NCBI RefSeq assembly: GCF_003337375.1
Contig: NZ_QPJD01000008.1
Location: forward strand, 178,576 to 242,575
Direction: 5' to 3'
DNA: 64,000 nucleotides
DNA from: Paenibacillus prosopidis
GTDB taxonomy: Bacteria > Bacillota > Bacilli > Paenibacillales > Paenibacillaceae
This document shows positions 34,930 to 44,662 of this stretch, one piece after another. The notes below the pieces were generated by a model. That model saw only the letters and a program-made list of their open reading frames with translations. It searched no databases and was not told where the DNA came from. A program made the translations under genes and the position numbers. Within the stretch, counting starts at the first letter, position 1, and each line of letters begins with the position of its first letter.

Positions 34930-36273
34930 TTATTTATTGATAAAGACCGTTTTTAACGTATCACGATAAATGACTTGAAAATGCAGGCCTTCGGATAAAG
35001 CGGCAAGCGGGACATACAGCTTTTTTGAAATTCCGATCTGTTGAAGGAAAGCAGGCTGTGCGTTTAGCTTCACAGGTACTCCGTTGATACGTAATGTAGC
35101 AGATCCAACCGAAATATCGACTGTACGTCCTTTCAGCAGAATGGACGCGGTCTGTGTAGCTGCGTGCCACTTTAATGTGGCACCCATAGCATCCGTAATG
35201 TCGCGAAGCGGTACGAAAGTTCGATTTTGTACTAATACTGGCTTATTATTGCTTAAAAGCTCCTTGCCCATCACGACAATCGAAACAGGCACTCCGCTTT
35301 CTCTCGGCTTAACTGTTCGATAATTTCCCCATACAGCCTTCGTGAACGCTTTACCCATTGCCGCGTAGCCCTCCCGGCTAGGATGAATATCCCCTTCTGC
35401 AACAGAGGTAAAGTTCAACTCATTGCCGGTGAACGCATTGGCGACGTTTGCAGCCTTTACATTGAAACCATTATTTGTTAGACGCGTGATTATTTCATCC
35501 AGCCGCTTGCGCTGCTGCTTCAAGCTGTCCATCAGAAAAAGCCGATTAGCTTCCGGGTACAATGGAAAGGTCAAAGACCCGATTTTTACAGGGGGCGGTA
35601 TAGGCAAATATTGATCAGCAACAACAATTTGTGCATTAGGCTGCAGAGTAAGCATTAATCGCAGTGCAGCTTCAAGCTCCGTTTCATAAATGTTTAAAGC
35701 GTTGGCCAGCACGACCGCTGCTTCTGCTTGCGGGGCCCCCTCCTCAAGCTTAGCGAGAACGGCGTACATGTCGTTACCGCCGATCGTCATAACGATTAAA
35801 TCTGCCTTGCTTAAAGCTGCGCGGAGCTGCTTCGTTTCAGCGAAAATTCGGTCTGCACGCGGGTCAGGAAGATTTTTTTGGATGTCGGAGCTCTCAACTC
35901 CTTCACCTTGTACGACTGCATCAATCCATCTCTTTAAACCGGATGTTCTTAAACCTAAGATACCGTAATTGGAGTACCCGGCGCTAAGTCCGTTAAAAAG
36001 AGCCTGTTCGTATAGATGCTCTACGAATCCGTAGGGTACCGATTGCTCGGTAAAGCCGTACTCATAACCTGCTGTGACAGAATCGCCCACTGCGACAATA
36101 TTATATGTATCTGCTTGCGCAGTGCCGTCAGATTCGAAAGCGGCATATGCGGTAGATGAATAATTCTCAGATGTAAATATTGGTATATTAGTTGTAAAAG
36201 AGCTTATCAGCCATATAACGAGCACGGCAGGAGCGGCCGTTCGAAGCGTCACTTTCCTTAACTTGCTATTCAA
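34930..36273 (-). CDS. Secreted SGNH/GDSL hydrolase with copper amine oxidase N-like domain
   Basis: Exported esterase-like enzyme (about 447 aa). A signal peptide (about residues 8-45, ending in an AYA-type site) precedes an SGNH hydrolase domain: block I VAVGDSVTAGYEYG with the catalytic Ser, block II Gly in NYGILGL, block III IGGNDMY and block V DIHPSREGY with Asp/His. The last about 120 residues match the copper amine oxidase N-terminal-like domain of Paenibacillus exoproteins (NRTFVPLRDITDAMGA, KLYVPLAALSEGL), thought to bind the wall. Start TTG 36273 is proposed because AAAGGA lies 10 bases upstream and gives a normal signal peptide; the frame is open to 36402. Confidence 0.85.
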   Translation of the reverse strand: MNSKLRKVTLRTAAPAVLVIWLISSFTTNIPIFTSENYSSTAYAAFESDGTAQADTYNIVAVGDSVTAGYEYGFTEQSVPYGFVEHLYEQALFNGLSAGYSNYGILGLRTSGLKRWIDAVVQGEGVESSDIQKNLPDPRADRIFAETKQLRAALSKADLIVMTIGGNDMYAVLAKLEEGAPQAEAAVVLANALNIYETELEAALRLMLTLQPNAQIVVADQYLPIPPPVKIGSLTFPLYPEANRLFLMDSLKQQRKRLDEIITRLTNNGFNVKAANVANAFTGNELNFTSVAEGDIHPSREGYAAMGKAFTKAVWGNYRTVKPRESGVPVSIVVMGKELLSNNKPVLVQNRTFVPLRDITDAMGATLKWHAATQTASILLKGRTVDISVGSATLRINGVPVKLNAQPAFLQQIGISKKLYVPLAALSEGLHFQVIYRDTLKTVFINK

Positions 36274-36357
36274 AACGTACACATCCTTTTGATATAGTAA
36301 ATATGTACAAACGGTGACCCGGTAAACAATCCTTATCACAATCATAAAAATATTAAA

Positions 36358-36386
36358 TTGATTCCGTTTTGGCCTGATGTTAAAAT
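36358..36386 (+). promoter_or_regulatory. Promoter of glutamate synthase gene
   Basis: TTGATT (36358-36363), 17-base spacer, TAAAAT (36381-36386). It predicts a leader of about 235 bases. Two tandem words CGGTATAYGG (36408-36417 and 36420-36429) follow and could be regulator sites. Confidence 0.55.
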
Positions 36387-36433
36387 AATATAATAATCGC
36401 ATTTTCGCGGTATACGGCCCGGTATATGGTCAA

Positions 36434-36564
36434 CTAAACGGAAACGCTCGTAAGCAGCGCAAAGAGCCGTTTAGCTTATGAATGGCAAGGAGCAGGCCGA
36501 TGTGCCTCGCTGACTACCATTCTATGATAACACAAGCCAAAAATGAAGCGTAACGCGTATTCAT
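36434..36564 (+). other. Structured leader upstream of gltB
   Basis: Hairpin 1: CTAAACGG (36434-36441) / CCGTTTAG (36467-36474), inner CGCT/AGCG. Hairpin 2: GAATGG (36480-36485) / CCATTC (36517-36522), inner AGC-AGGC/GCCT-GCT with one bulged C. A weaker third stem ATGAA/TTCAT (36543-36564) precedes TTATTTTTAAC. It does not match any riboswitch or T-box consensus I know. Confidence 0.55.
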
Positions 36565-36627
36565 CGATGCTTATTTTTAACACGTTCACGCTTACCCAAA
36601 AATCTTCTCATAGAAAGGTTGCAAACA

Positions 36628-39600
36628 ATGAAAGAACATATTTTGGGATTGCCGCCGAAGCAGGGGCTTTATGATCCGCAATTCGAGAAAGACGCTTGCG
36701 GCATGGGCTTTGTGGCCAACATCAAGGGAATCAAATCGCATAAGGTCATCCGTCAGGCGCTGACGCTGCTCGAGAATATGGAGCACCGCGGAGGTCAAGG
36801 CAGCGAACCTAATACTGGAGATGGAGCGGGAATTTTACTTCAAATTCCGCATGCCTTTTTTGCAGCTGAATTAAAGAAGCAAGAAATTGTGCTTCCGAAG
36901 GAAGGGCAATATGCTGTCGGCATGATTTTCATGCCTCAGGATGAGGCTGCACGCAGCGCGATTGAGCGTGAAGTGGAGTCGATCGTGCAGGAAGAAAACC
37001 AATCGGTTATCGGTTGGCGTACAGTTCCGACGAACGACAAGAAGCTTGGTGAGTCCGCATTAGCGGTGAAGCCTTATGTCCGCCAGCTATTTATCGGCCA
37101 GAACGATAGCTTGAAGGACAACATGGCATTTGAACGCAAATTATACGTTATTCGTAAGCGTGCTGAGCTTGCGATCCGATACGCCGGCAAAGAGGGCGGC
37201 AATATGTTTTACTTCTCGAGCTTGTCCTCGAGAAAGATCGTCTACAAAGGGATGCTTACGACCGAGCAGGTCCGTTCGTTCTACACCGAGCTTAATGATG
37301 AATCGGTTGTATCCGCGATGGCGCTCGTTCACTCCCGTTTCAGTACGAACACGTTCCCAAGCTGGGAGCGCGCGCATCCATTCCACTACATGATCCACAA
37401 CGGCGAGATCAACACGCTTCGCGGAAACGTGAACTGGATGCATGCCCGTCAAACGTTGTTCGCAACGGAATTGTTTGGCGATGATCTTGAAAAAATTAAA
37501 CCGATTATTAATCCGGATGGCTCTGATACAGCGATGTTTGATAATACGCTGGAGTTCCTGTTCTTGTCCGGCCGTTCGATGGCGCATGCCGCGATGATGA
37601 TGGTACCGGAGCCTTGGTCCAACCATGAGAGCATGAGCGACGAGCGCAAAGCGTTCTACGAATACCACAGCACCTTGATGGAGCCATGGGATGGGCCTGC
37701 GGCGCTTGGCTTTACCGACGGCGTGAAAATCGGTGCGGTGCTTGACCGCAACGGTCTTCGTCCAGCCCGTTATTACGTAACGAAGGACGACCATATTATT
37801 CTAGGATCCGAGGCAGGAACGGTAGAGCTTCCGCCGGAAGATATTTTATACAAGGATCGTTTGCGTCCAGGCCGCATGCTGCTTGTGGATACAGAAAAAG
37901 GCCGCATCATTTCCGATGAGGAAGTAAAGGCGGAAATCGAGACGGAGCATCCTTACCGCGAGTGGCTGAATGAGCACCTCGTTGATTTGGAGGAGCTTCC
38001 GGAAGCTCCTGAATTGCCGGAACCGAACCACGCGACTGTACAAATGAGACAGCAGGCTTTCGGTTATACGTTTGAGGACATCCGTAAAGTGCTTGAGCCT
38101 ATGGCTGGAAGCGGCGCGGAGCCGATCGGCTCGATGGGCTATGATGCTCCACTGGCTGTTCTGTCGGAACGCCCGCAGCGTTTATACAACTATTTCAAGC
38201 AATTATTCGCTCAAGTAACGAACCCGCCGATTGATGCGATTCGTGAAGAGATTATTACGGCAACGGGAACGACTATCGGTCCTGAGCGCAACCTGCTGAA
38301 TCCTGAGCCGGAAAGCTGCCGCCATATTAAATTGGAAACGCCAATTTTGTCTAACGAGCAGTTCGCGAAGCTGCGTCATGTGCGTCGCCCTGGCTTCCGC
38401 GCGATCACGCTTCCGATATTCTTCCCGGCAGCCGAAGGTGAAGAAGGCCTGCGCGCCGCATTGAAGCAAATGTGCGAGGCGGCGGATCGCGTTATCGATA
38501 AAGGGCATAACCTGCTTATTTTGTCCGACCGCGGCGTCGACAAGGACAATGCTGCAATTCCGGCATTGCTTGCTGTATCAGCTTTGCATCATCACTTGAT
38601 TCGTCAAGGCACACGGACGAAAGTTGCTCTATTGCTTGAATCGGGCGAACCGCGTGAAGTGCATCACTTTGCATTGCTGCTCGGCTATGGCGTGAGCGCA
38701 GTTAACCCATATCTCGCATTCGAGACGCTTGACGATATGATCCGCCAAGGCATGCTGCGCGGCGTGTCGCATGACAAAGCAGTCAAAAACTTCATTAAAG
38801 CAGCTACTAAAGGCGTTATTAAAATATTATCCAAAATGGGTATCTCGACGATTCAATCGTACCGCGGCGCGCAAATTTTCGAAGCGCTCGGCTTGAAAGA
38901 AGAAGTCATTAACGAGTACTTTACTTGGACACCGTCCCGTATCGGCGGTATCGGACTCGATATTATCGCTGAAGAGACGCTTAAGCATCATAACCGTGCG
39001 TTCGCAGAGCAAGAGGGCGGCGAGAAGGAGCTTGACTCCGGCGGGGAGTATCAATGGCGTAAAGACGGTGAAGACCACCTGTTTACACCGCAGACGATTC
39101 ATACGCTGCAAATGGCTTCACGTGCGAATGACTACAAGCTTTACAAGAAGTTTTCTTCGCTCGTTCAAGGTGAAGACAAGAAGCATCTGACACTGCGCTC
39201 CTTGCTGCAATTCAAACAAGGACGTCAATCGGTACCGCTCGAGGAAGTTGAATCGGTGGAATCGATCGTAAAACGATTCAAAACCGGTGCAATGTCGTTT
39301 GGTTCCATCAGTAAGGAAGCGCATGAGAGCCTGGCTATTGCGATGAACCGTCTAGGCGGTAAATCGAATACGGGTGAGGGCGGGGAAGATCCGGCTCGCT
39401 TCATTCCGGACGCTAACGGCGATTCCAGACGCAGCGCGATCAAGCAGGTAGCTTCCGGACGATTCGGCGTTACGAGCAACTACCTTGTAAATGCGGATGA
39501 AATTCAAATCAAAATGGCCCAAGGCGCGAAGCCTGGCGAAGGCGGACAGCTGCCTGGCCTTAAAGTATATCCGTGGGTTGCCGAGGTTCGCGGCTCCACA

Positions 39601-41232
39601 CCTGGTGTAGGACTTATCTCGCCGCCTCCGCATCACGATATTTATTCGATTGAGGATTTAGCTGAGCTGGTCCATGATTTGAAAAATGCTAATCCACGCG
39701 CTCGAATTAACGTGAAGCTCGTATCCGGAGTTGGCGTTGGAACAATTGCGACCGGTGTTGCCAAAGGCCGCGCGGACGTTATCATGGTCAGTGGCTATGA
39801 CGGCGGAACAGGCGCTTCTCCAATGGGCTCGATCCGTCATGCGGGTCTGCCATGGGAGCTTGGACTTGCTGAAACGCATCAAACGCTTATGCTTAACAAC
39901 TTGCGTGACCGCGTTGTCCTTGAGACAGACGGTAAAATGATGAACGGCCGCGACGTTGCGATTGCCGTACTGCTTGGAGCCGAAGAATACGGCTTCTCGA
40001 CTGCTCCGCTCATCGTTCTAGGCTGTATCATGATGCGCGTATGCCAGCTGGATACTTGCCCGGTTGGCGTTGCGACACAAAATCCGGAGCTTCGCAAGAA
40101 GTTCATGGGCGATCCTAGCCATGTTGTTAATTATCTGCGCTTCATTGCTGAAGAGCTGCGTGAGATTATGGCAGAGCTTGGCTTCCGTACCATTCAAGAA
40201 ATGGTTGGACGCGTCGATATTCTTGAAACGAAGCAGCTGCGTGAGCATTACAAAGCGAAAGGCATTGACCTTACCGGCTTGCTGTATGAAGCTGATTTGC
40301 CGCAGGATGCTGTACGCTATAATATTCAAGGGCAAAATCACGGACTTGAGCTATCGCTTGATATGCAGCAGCTCGTGCCTCATGCGCAACCAGCGCTTGA
40401 GAGCGGAGAACGCGTACGCGGTACATTCCCGATCTTGAACACAAACCGTGTTGTCGGTACGATTCTTGGTAGTGAAGTTACTCGCCGTTACGGCGCAGCA
40501 GGCTTGCCTGAGGATACGATCTCGTACCACTTCGTCGGAACAGCCGGCCAAAGCTTCGGTGCATTCGTACCGAAAGGGATTACGCTTTCCATCGAGGGCG
40601 ACTCGAATGACTACGTTGGAAAAGGGTTGTCTGGCGGTAAAATTATCGTAGCGCCTTCACCGAAAGCGACCTTCGTTGCTGAGGACAACGTTATAATTGG
40701 TAACACTGCGCTTTATGGCGCAACCAGCGGTCAAGCGTATATCCGCGGCGTAGCCGGCGAGCGCTTTGCCGTCCGTAACAGTGGCGTTAATGTCGTCGTA
40801 GAAGGCGTGGGCGATCACGGCTGCGAATATATGACAGGTGGCCGCGTTGTAATTCTCGGTAAAACGGGACGAAACTTTGCTGCAGGTATGTCAGGCGGCG
40901 TAGCTTATATCCATGATGAGAAGGGCGATTTCTACAACCATTGCAATTTGGAGATGGTATTGCTGGAGCGTCTTGAGGATTCAGAGGATATTGCAGAGCT
41001 TCGCGGCATGATTGAATCGCACGTTCAATATACGGAAAGCGCGATCGGCTCCCGCCTATTAAACGATTGGGAAGCTTCGGTTGCGAAATTTGTGAAGGTT
41101 ATTCCGAAGGATTACAAACGGATGCTTGAACAAATCCGTAAGGTTGAAGATACTGGCTTAAAGGGCGAAGCGGCATTGCTCGCAGCTTTCGAGGCGAACA
41201 AGAAGGAGCTTGCCCGCGCAGGCGGTAAATAA
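36628..41232 (+). CDS. gltB: Glutamate synthase large subunit
   Basis: GOGAT large subunit (1534 aa; called gltA in B. subtilis), which transfers the glutamine amide to 2-oxoglutarate. A propeptide of about 23 residues precedes the N-terminal nucleophile Cys in KDACGMGF; class II amidotransferase to about residue 400; central and FMN-binding domains with [28 protein letters not shown] and [14 protein letters not shown]; 3Fe-4S cluster Cys in CQLDTCPVG with the preceding Cys; C-terminal GXGXG beta-helix ([21 protein letters not shown]). Start ATG 36628 has AGAAAGG 9 bases upstream; TTG 36619 is worse. A terminator follows at once, so the small NADPH-binding subunit gene is not co-transcribed here. 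Confidence 0.97.
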   Translation: MKEHILGLPPKQGLYDPQFEKDACGMGFVANIKGIKSHKVIRQALTLLENMEHRGGQGSEPNTGDGAGILLQIPHAFFAAELKKQEIVLPKEGQYAVGMIFMPQDEAARSAIEREVESIVQEENQSVIGWRTVPTNDKKLGESALAVKPYVRQLFIGQNDSLKDNMAFERKLYVIRKRAELAIRYAGKEGGNMFYFSSLSSRKIVYKGMLTTEQVRSFYTELNDESVVSAMALVHSRFSTNTFPSWERAHPFHYMIHNGEINTLRGNVNWMHARQTLFATELFGDDLEKIKPIINPDGSDTAMFDNTLEFLFLSGRSMAHAAMMMVPEPWSNHESMSDERKAFYEYHSTLMEPWDGPAALGFTDGVKIGAVLDRNGLRPARYYVTKDDHIILGSEAGTVELPPEDILYKDRLRPGRMLLVDTEKGRIISDEEVKAEIETEHPYREWLNEHLVDLEELPEAPELPEPNHATVQMRQQAFGYTFEDIRKVLEPMAGSGAEPIGSMGYDAPLAVLSERPQRLYNYFKQLFAQVTNPPIDAIREEIITATGTTIGPERNLLNPEPESCRHIKLETPILSNEQFAKLRHVRRPGFRAITLPIFFPAAEGEEGLRAALKQMCEAADRVIDKGHNLLILSDRGVDKDNAAIPALLAVSALHHHLIRQGTRTKVALLLESGEPREVHHFALLLGYGVSAVNPYLAFETLDDMIRQGMLRGVSHDKAVKNFIKAATKGVIKILSKMGISTIQSYRGAQIFEALGLKEEVINEYFTWTPSRIGGIGLDIIAEETLKHHNRAFAEQEGGEKELDSGGEYQWRKDGEDHLFTPQTIHTLQMASRANDYKLYKKFSSLVQGEDKKHLTLRSLLQFKQGRQSVPLEEVESVESIVKRFKTGAMSFGSISKEAHESLAIAMNRLGGKSNTGEGGEDPARFIPDANGDSRRSAIKQVASGRFGVTSNYLVNADEIQIKMAQGAKPGEGGQLPGLKVYPWVAEVRGSTPGVGLISPPPHHDIYSIEDLAELVHDLKNANPRARINVKLVSGVGVGTIATGVAKGRADVIMVSGYDGGTGASPMGSIRHAGLPWELGLAETHQTLMLNNLRDRVVLETDGKMMNGRDVAIAVLLGAEEYGFSTAPLIVLGCIMMRVCQLDTCPVGVATQNPELRKKFMGDPSHVVNYLRFIAEELREIMAELGFRTIQEMVGRVDILETKQLREHYKAKGIDLTGLLYEADLPQDAVRYNIQGQNHGLELSLDMQQLVPHAQPALESGERVRGTFPILNTNRVVGTILGSEVTRRYGAAGLPEDTISYHFVGTAGQSFGAFVPKGITLSIEGDSNDYVGKGLSGGKIIVAPSPKATFVAEDNVIIGNTALYGATSGQAYIRGVAGERFAVRNSGVNVVVEGVGDHGCEYMTGGRVVILGKTGRNFAAGMSGGVAYIHDEKGDFYNHCNLEMVLLERLEDSEDIAELRGMIESHVQYTESAIGSRLLNDWEASVAKFVKVIPKDYKRMLEQIRKVEDTGLKGEAALLAAFEANKKELARAGGK

Positions 41233-41266
41233 CTATAAGTTGCTCGAATTTACGAGCTCTAAAATA

Positions 41267-41320
41267 GGGACTGTCACCGAGGTAGAATAACTACTTCAGG
41301 TGACAGTCCCTTTTATTTTT
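41267..41320 (+). terminator. Terminator after gltB
   Basis: GGGACTGTCACC (41267-41278) / GGTGACAGTCCC (41299-41310) with an inner AGGTAG/CTACTT stem and TTTTATTTTT after it. Confidence 0.92.
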
Positions 41321-41732
41321 CGACAAAATCTCACTAAAATAGAAAAAAGCCGCGTGCATTAACCGACATATTCCATCCGATGACTCGGGTATAATTATAT
41401 TATTATTTCAAATTACTCTATTAATCTATTAGTAGCTTAATATTTCTTCGTCTGACAGCTCGAAGTGGCCGACAATGGTGCGAACATCATCGGTTAAAAA
41501 ATTGCTGAGGGATTGAAGTACGACCGACCAAATAATCGATAGTGACCTGGAACGAATCCGCGAACTGCTCTTCCCTCAATCTAGTAATCTGAATACCGAT
41601 GTTCTTTGAATTTCTCCTGCTTCGAACTCCCACTTCACTTATATTATTACGGATACGTAACAAATGTATGCTTTTACAAAAAAAATATGAGGTCTCACTT
41701 TTTCTGTTAATCGTACGATGGAGGAATGAAGC
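41321..41732. other. Gap with a regulator relic and no intact gene
   Basis: 412 bases before the PilZ gene. The middle part holds the decayed XRE regulator described separately; the rest is AT-rich, with no further gene seen. Confidence 0.5.
41429..41607 (-). pseudogene. Decayed XRE-family regulator fragment
   Basis: On the minus strand one frame reads ITRLREEQ directly joined to FADSFQVTIDYLVGRT, which are the first-helix and post-HTH segments typical of XRE regulators with the HTH core missing. A frameshift near 41500 then continues in another frame as LSNFLTDDVRTIVGHFELSD and EEILSY before a stop at 41431-41429. AGGAG lies upstream but no start codon survives at the right distance. Internal deletion plus frameshift mark it as a relic. 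Confidence 0.6.
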
Positions 41733-42173
41733 ATGGCGACGTATTCAAATGACGCCTCGCGCGCGCACATTAGGCTTCGCTTCACAGAAGGCGTAAAGGC
41801 AGAGCTTAAGCTAATCAGTAAAAACGGACAGCTGCTCACGAATTCTACAACTACGGTAATGCTCCTGAATTTGAGTCAAAACGGTTTATGCTTTTTATCG
41901 GGCCTGCAGTTGCCCATACAGCGTAATTATTTGGTCGAATTTCGCATGACCATCACGAATGTTCAACTTATTGTCCGCGGTTATATCGTCTGGCGTTCGA
42001 TGATGGATAATCAATATATTCATGGAGTTATATTTGAATGCACCGATACGCTTCGTTCATTAATTATTGGCGTAATGAATCAGGAATTGCTTGAAAGGCA
42101 GCCGCAGCAGCAGAGGATTCATCATCTGTATAACCGGCTGCTGCATGCCAAGAGATTCAACTTCGGAGGCTAG
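41733..42173 (+). CDS. PilZ-domain protein
   Basis: 146-aa cytoplasmic protein with a PilZ-like beta-barrel: an Arg-rich N-terminal segment (RAHIRLRFTEGVKAEL) and the conserved LNLSQNGLCFLS, corresponding to the D/NxSxxG motif. PilZ domains bind cyclic di-GMP and modify exopolysaccharide synthesis or motility. The classic RxxxR is only partly recognisable, so c-di-GMP binding is not assured. GGAGG precedes ATG 41733. The next gene is mannose-1-phosphate guanylyltransferase, 46 bases away, which suggests a polysaccharide context. Confidence 0.75.
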   Translation: MATYSNDASRAHIRLRFTEGVKAELKLISKNGQLLTNSTTTVMLLNLSQNGLCFLSGLQLPIQRNYLVEFRMTITNVQLIVRGYIVWRSMMDNQYIHGVIFECTDTLRSLIIGVMNQELLERQPQQQRIHHLYNRLLHAKRFNFGG

Positions 42174-42219
42174 AAAATCTGAAATAATAACGGCGCATTT
42201 TAGAAGAGGGGGACATGAT

Positions 42220-43602
42220 TTGAAAATCATTTTGTTATCAGGCGGCTCCGGTAGAAGATTGTGGCCCTTATCTAATGGTAATCGGGCAAAGCAATATTTA
42301 ACGGTACTAAAGGCTCCGAACGGCGGTAAGGAATCGATGCTGCAGCGATTGTGGAGACAGCTGGACGAAGCCGGCCTGCAGGAGCATACTCGAATTTCTA
42401 CATGCCGCCAGCAGGTGGAGCTTGTGCAGCGACAGGCTGGCGCGAATGCGCCGCTAATCATTGAACCGGACCAGCGTGACACATTCCCTGCAGCAGCACT
42501 CGCAGCTGCTTATTTGTATTCTATCGCGGGTGTATCTTTAAGTGAAACGGTCATTATTATGCCGGTTGATGCATATGTTGAAAGTGATTTCTTTTCCTGT
42601 ATAAGAAGCTTGCCGAAGCTGCTCGGGGAAAGCAAATCAGAACTGATGATGGTTGGGACAAGACCCGGCTTTCCAGCGGAGCAATACGGTTATATTGTAC
42701 CTGAGAAAAAACAGAATGCCGATGTCGAAGGGGTGCTAGGACATAAGGTTCGAGCGTTCAAAGAGAAGCCATATGAGGACGAAGCAAAATCGTTGATAAC
42801 GGACGGAGCTTTATGGAACAGCGGCATTTATGCTTTCCAGCTCGATTTTATGATTTCGATGCTTATGGAACTCGGTTTATCTATACATTACGATGAGCTA
42901 TATAAACAATATTTTAAATTGCCGAAATCAAGCTTCGAATCTGAAGTGACACAAAAAACATCGTCCAGATCAGTCGTTTGCTATGATGGGACTTGGAAGG
43001 ACCTGGGATCATGGAAAACGTTATCCGAGGAAATTTCATGTCAACAGCTCGGGTTAGGTGAAGTATCGGACGACTGCGAGCAATCGCAGCTTATTAATGA
43101 GCTGAATATTCCGATATCCATCATTGGTTTGAATCATATTATTGTCGCTGCAAGCCCTGACGGTATACTTGTGGCAAGTAAGGATGCTGGTTCGTTAATT
43201 AACGCGAAGCTTCAAAGGATGAATGAAAGACCCAAGTACGAAGAGCGGCGCTGGGGATTCCACAAAATAATCGAGACAGGAGTGCTGCCATCGGGGCTTC
43301 AAATGGTTACTAAACGAAAGTTTATTGCTGCGGGCCAGAATATCAGTTATCAAATGCATTTTAAACGGAGTGAAGCGTGGACCATCCTGTCAGGTGAAGG
43401 TGTACTCATATTGGATGATGCATATCGTCATGTTGCTCCGGGCGATACGGTGCAAATTCCGAAGCGCTCCAGACACAGTTTGCGAGCTGTTACGGATATG
43501 GAACTTATTGAGGTGCAGACAGGTACGGATATTCATGACGATGACATTATTCGATTGGGCGTTACTTGGGATGATATTACAAGCCAATTGAACCTGGTGT
43601 AG
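42220..43602 (+). CDS. Mannose-1-phosphate guanylyltransferase with C-terminal cupin (ManC type)
   Basis: Makes GDP-mannose from mannose-1-phosphate and GTP; about 460 aa. N-terminal nucleotidyltransferase: LSGGSGRRLWPLSNGNRAKQ, EKPYEDEAKSL, LWNSGIYAF. The C-terminal about 120 residues form a type II phosphomannose-isomerase-like cupin (RRWGFHKIIETG, HFKRSEAWTILSGEGVLILDD, PGDTVQIPKRSRHSL), so the protein may be bifunctional. Start TTG 42220 is proposed from AGAGGGGG 8 bases upstream; the frame is open to 42091 inside the PilZ gene. Followed after 11 bases by a signal-peptidase-like gene. Confidence 0.88.
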   Translation: MKIILLSGGSGRRLWPLSNGNRAKQYLTVLKAPNGGKESMLQRLWRQLDEAGLQEHTRISTCRQQVELVQRQAGANAPLIIEPDQRDTFPAAALAAAYLYSIAGVSLSETVIIMPVDAYVESDFFSCIRSLPKLLGESKSELMMVGTRPGFPAEQYGYIVPEKKQNADVEGVLGHKVRAFKEKPYEDEAKSLITDGALWNSGIYAFQLDFMISMLMELGLSIHYDELYKQYFKLPKSSFESEVTQKTSSRSVVCYDGTWKDLGSWKTLSEEISCQQLGLGEVSDDCEQSQLINELNIPISIIGLNHIIVAASPDGILVASKDAGSLINAKLQRMNERPKYEERRWGFHKIIETGVLPSGLQMVTKRKFIAAGQNISYQMHFKRSEAWTILSGEGVLILDDAYRHVAPGDTVQIPKRSRHSLRAVTDMELIEVQTGTDIHDDDIIRLGVTWDDITSQLNLV

Positions 43603-43613
43603 GAGAATTGAGG

Positions 43614-44108
43614 ATGATCGAACGGAATGAACTGGCTGTCATTATTGGGAAAGTCATTGAAAATCGAGGATCCATTGATGTGACATGCTACGGTAATGCC
43701 ATGTTTCCATTTTTGCGTGAAGGAAATATGACCACATGCGTACGTGTGAGGGAAGAGGAGCTGAGCATAGGCGATGTATGCTTGTTTGGTAATAACGAGG
43801 GATCTCTTTTGCTATATCGCATTATTGATATAAATGATGAACAGCAGCCAGCGCTTTATATTCTTCGGGGAGATACGTGTGACAGACCGGAGTCCCCCGT
43901 TCCGTTCACTAGAATTATTGGTAAATTAGCAGCCGTGCATCGTGATGGTAAAGTCATTTATGCCTATCATTGGAAATCTCGTTTATTGGAAGTGGCAGTG
44001 CTGCAAATTCCATACTGGTCGAAGCTGTTGAGGTGGACGGCAAAACGACGTTTTGATCGCACTCTTAGTTATGATACATCTATGTTAGATATTGATAAAA
44101 ATTGGTGA
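43614..44108 (+). CDS. Signal-peptidase-fold (S24/S26-like) protein lacking catalytic residues
   Basis: 164-aa protein with the fold pattern of type I signal peptidases of the SipW/ER kind, but with the active site lost. The GxSMxPxL box reads YGNAMFPFL, with Ala for the nucleophile Ser; the HRxxDI box reads YRIIDI, with Tyr for His; the GDxxxxPD box reads GDTCDRPES, with Glu for Asp. The C-terminus has IIGKLAAV and a basic tail, no clear transmembrane helix. ATG 43614 has AGGAG 8 bases upstream. Likely co-transcribed with the guanylyltransferase gene. A binding or regulatory role is more likely than proteolysis. Confidence 0.7.
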   Translation: MIERNELAVIIGKVIENRGSIDVTCYGNAMFPFLREGNMTTCVRVREEELSIGDVCLFGNNEGSLLLYRIIDINDEQQPALYILRGDTCDRPESPVPFTRIIGKLAAVHRDGKVIYAYHWKSRLLEVAVLQIPYWSKLLRWTAKRRFDRTLSYDTSMLDIDKNW

Positions 44109-44114
44109 ATTTGA

Positions 44115-44143
44115 TTGACAACTTAAATAGAATGCCATACAGT
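44115..44143 (+). promoter_or_regulatory. Promoter before small Cys-rich gene
   Basis: TTGACA (44115-44120), 17-base spacer, TACAGT (44138-44143), beginning 7 bases after the preceding stop codon. Confidence 0.55.
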
Positions 44144-44225
44144 TAATAATAAATGATATAAAATGTAACGTGATGATGAGAGGTCAATAACTCGCTACAA
44201 ACGATGAGAGGGAGCGATCTATCGG

Positions 44226-44525
44226 ATGGTGCGTTCAGAGGACCGTTTTTATTGTGTTAGTTGCGGCGAGATGGTTTCCAATCCAGAGGCAGATATCTTG
44301 TTTCGAACAGGATTTTTCCGAGTGGTACATCCAATGGGCTATTGCTTGGCTTGCAGCGTTGAGCAGGATAAGCTGGATGCAGTCGTTGGGTCGACGGGTA
44401 AGACCAGTAACTATGACTATAAAATGTTCCTACGCGCAGATGCGAAAGTTGCCGAACATACTGTACAGCCTTATCGAACGAACAATAACGAAAACGAAAA
44501 CCTCTTTTCTACAGCATTATTGTAG
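44226..44525 (+). CDS. Small protein with two CxxC pairs, function unknown
   Basis: 99-aa hypothetical protein. CVSC (about residue 10) and CLAC (about residue 40) could form a zinc ribbon; a short Lys/Tyr region and an Asn-rich tail follow. GAGAGGGAGC lies about 11 bases before ATG 44226, and a promoter is visible upstream. The last about ten codons coincide with the left arm of a strong hairpin, so the C-terminus is either encoded by terminator sequence or the gene has been shortened. I do not recognise a family. Confidence 0.6.
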   Translation: MVRSEDRFYCVSCGEMVSNPEADILFRTGFFRVVHPMGYCLACSVEQDKLDAVVGSTGKTSNYDYKMFLRADAKVAEHTVQPYRTNNNENENLFSTALL

Positions 44526-44544
44526 GAAAGAGGTTTTCGTTTAC
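44494..44544 (+). terminator. Terminator overlapping the small Cys-rich gene
   Basis: ACGAAAACCTCTTTTCTACA (44494-44513) pairs with the 20 bases at 44521-44540 apart from one T-G pair; TTTA follows. The stop codon 44523-44525 lies in the right arm. Confidence 0.75.
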
Positions 44545-44662
44545 TTCCAATTGTTTCCTACATCGCTTATAATGGTAAAGGTTTGGACTTATATAAAAAG
44601 AAATAATGCGAATGCTGGGCAAATCATGTTATTCGCGAAGGATAGAGGAGGAGCGCAGCAAT

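Noticed and set aside
36434..36564. T-box leader
   Set aside because: The AGGGUGGNACCGCG box is absent.
37141..37794. Minus-strand frame of 217 codons
   Set aside because: Antisense to the amidotransferase domain of gltB.
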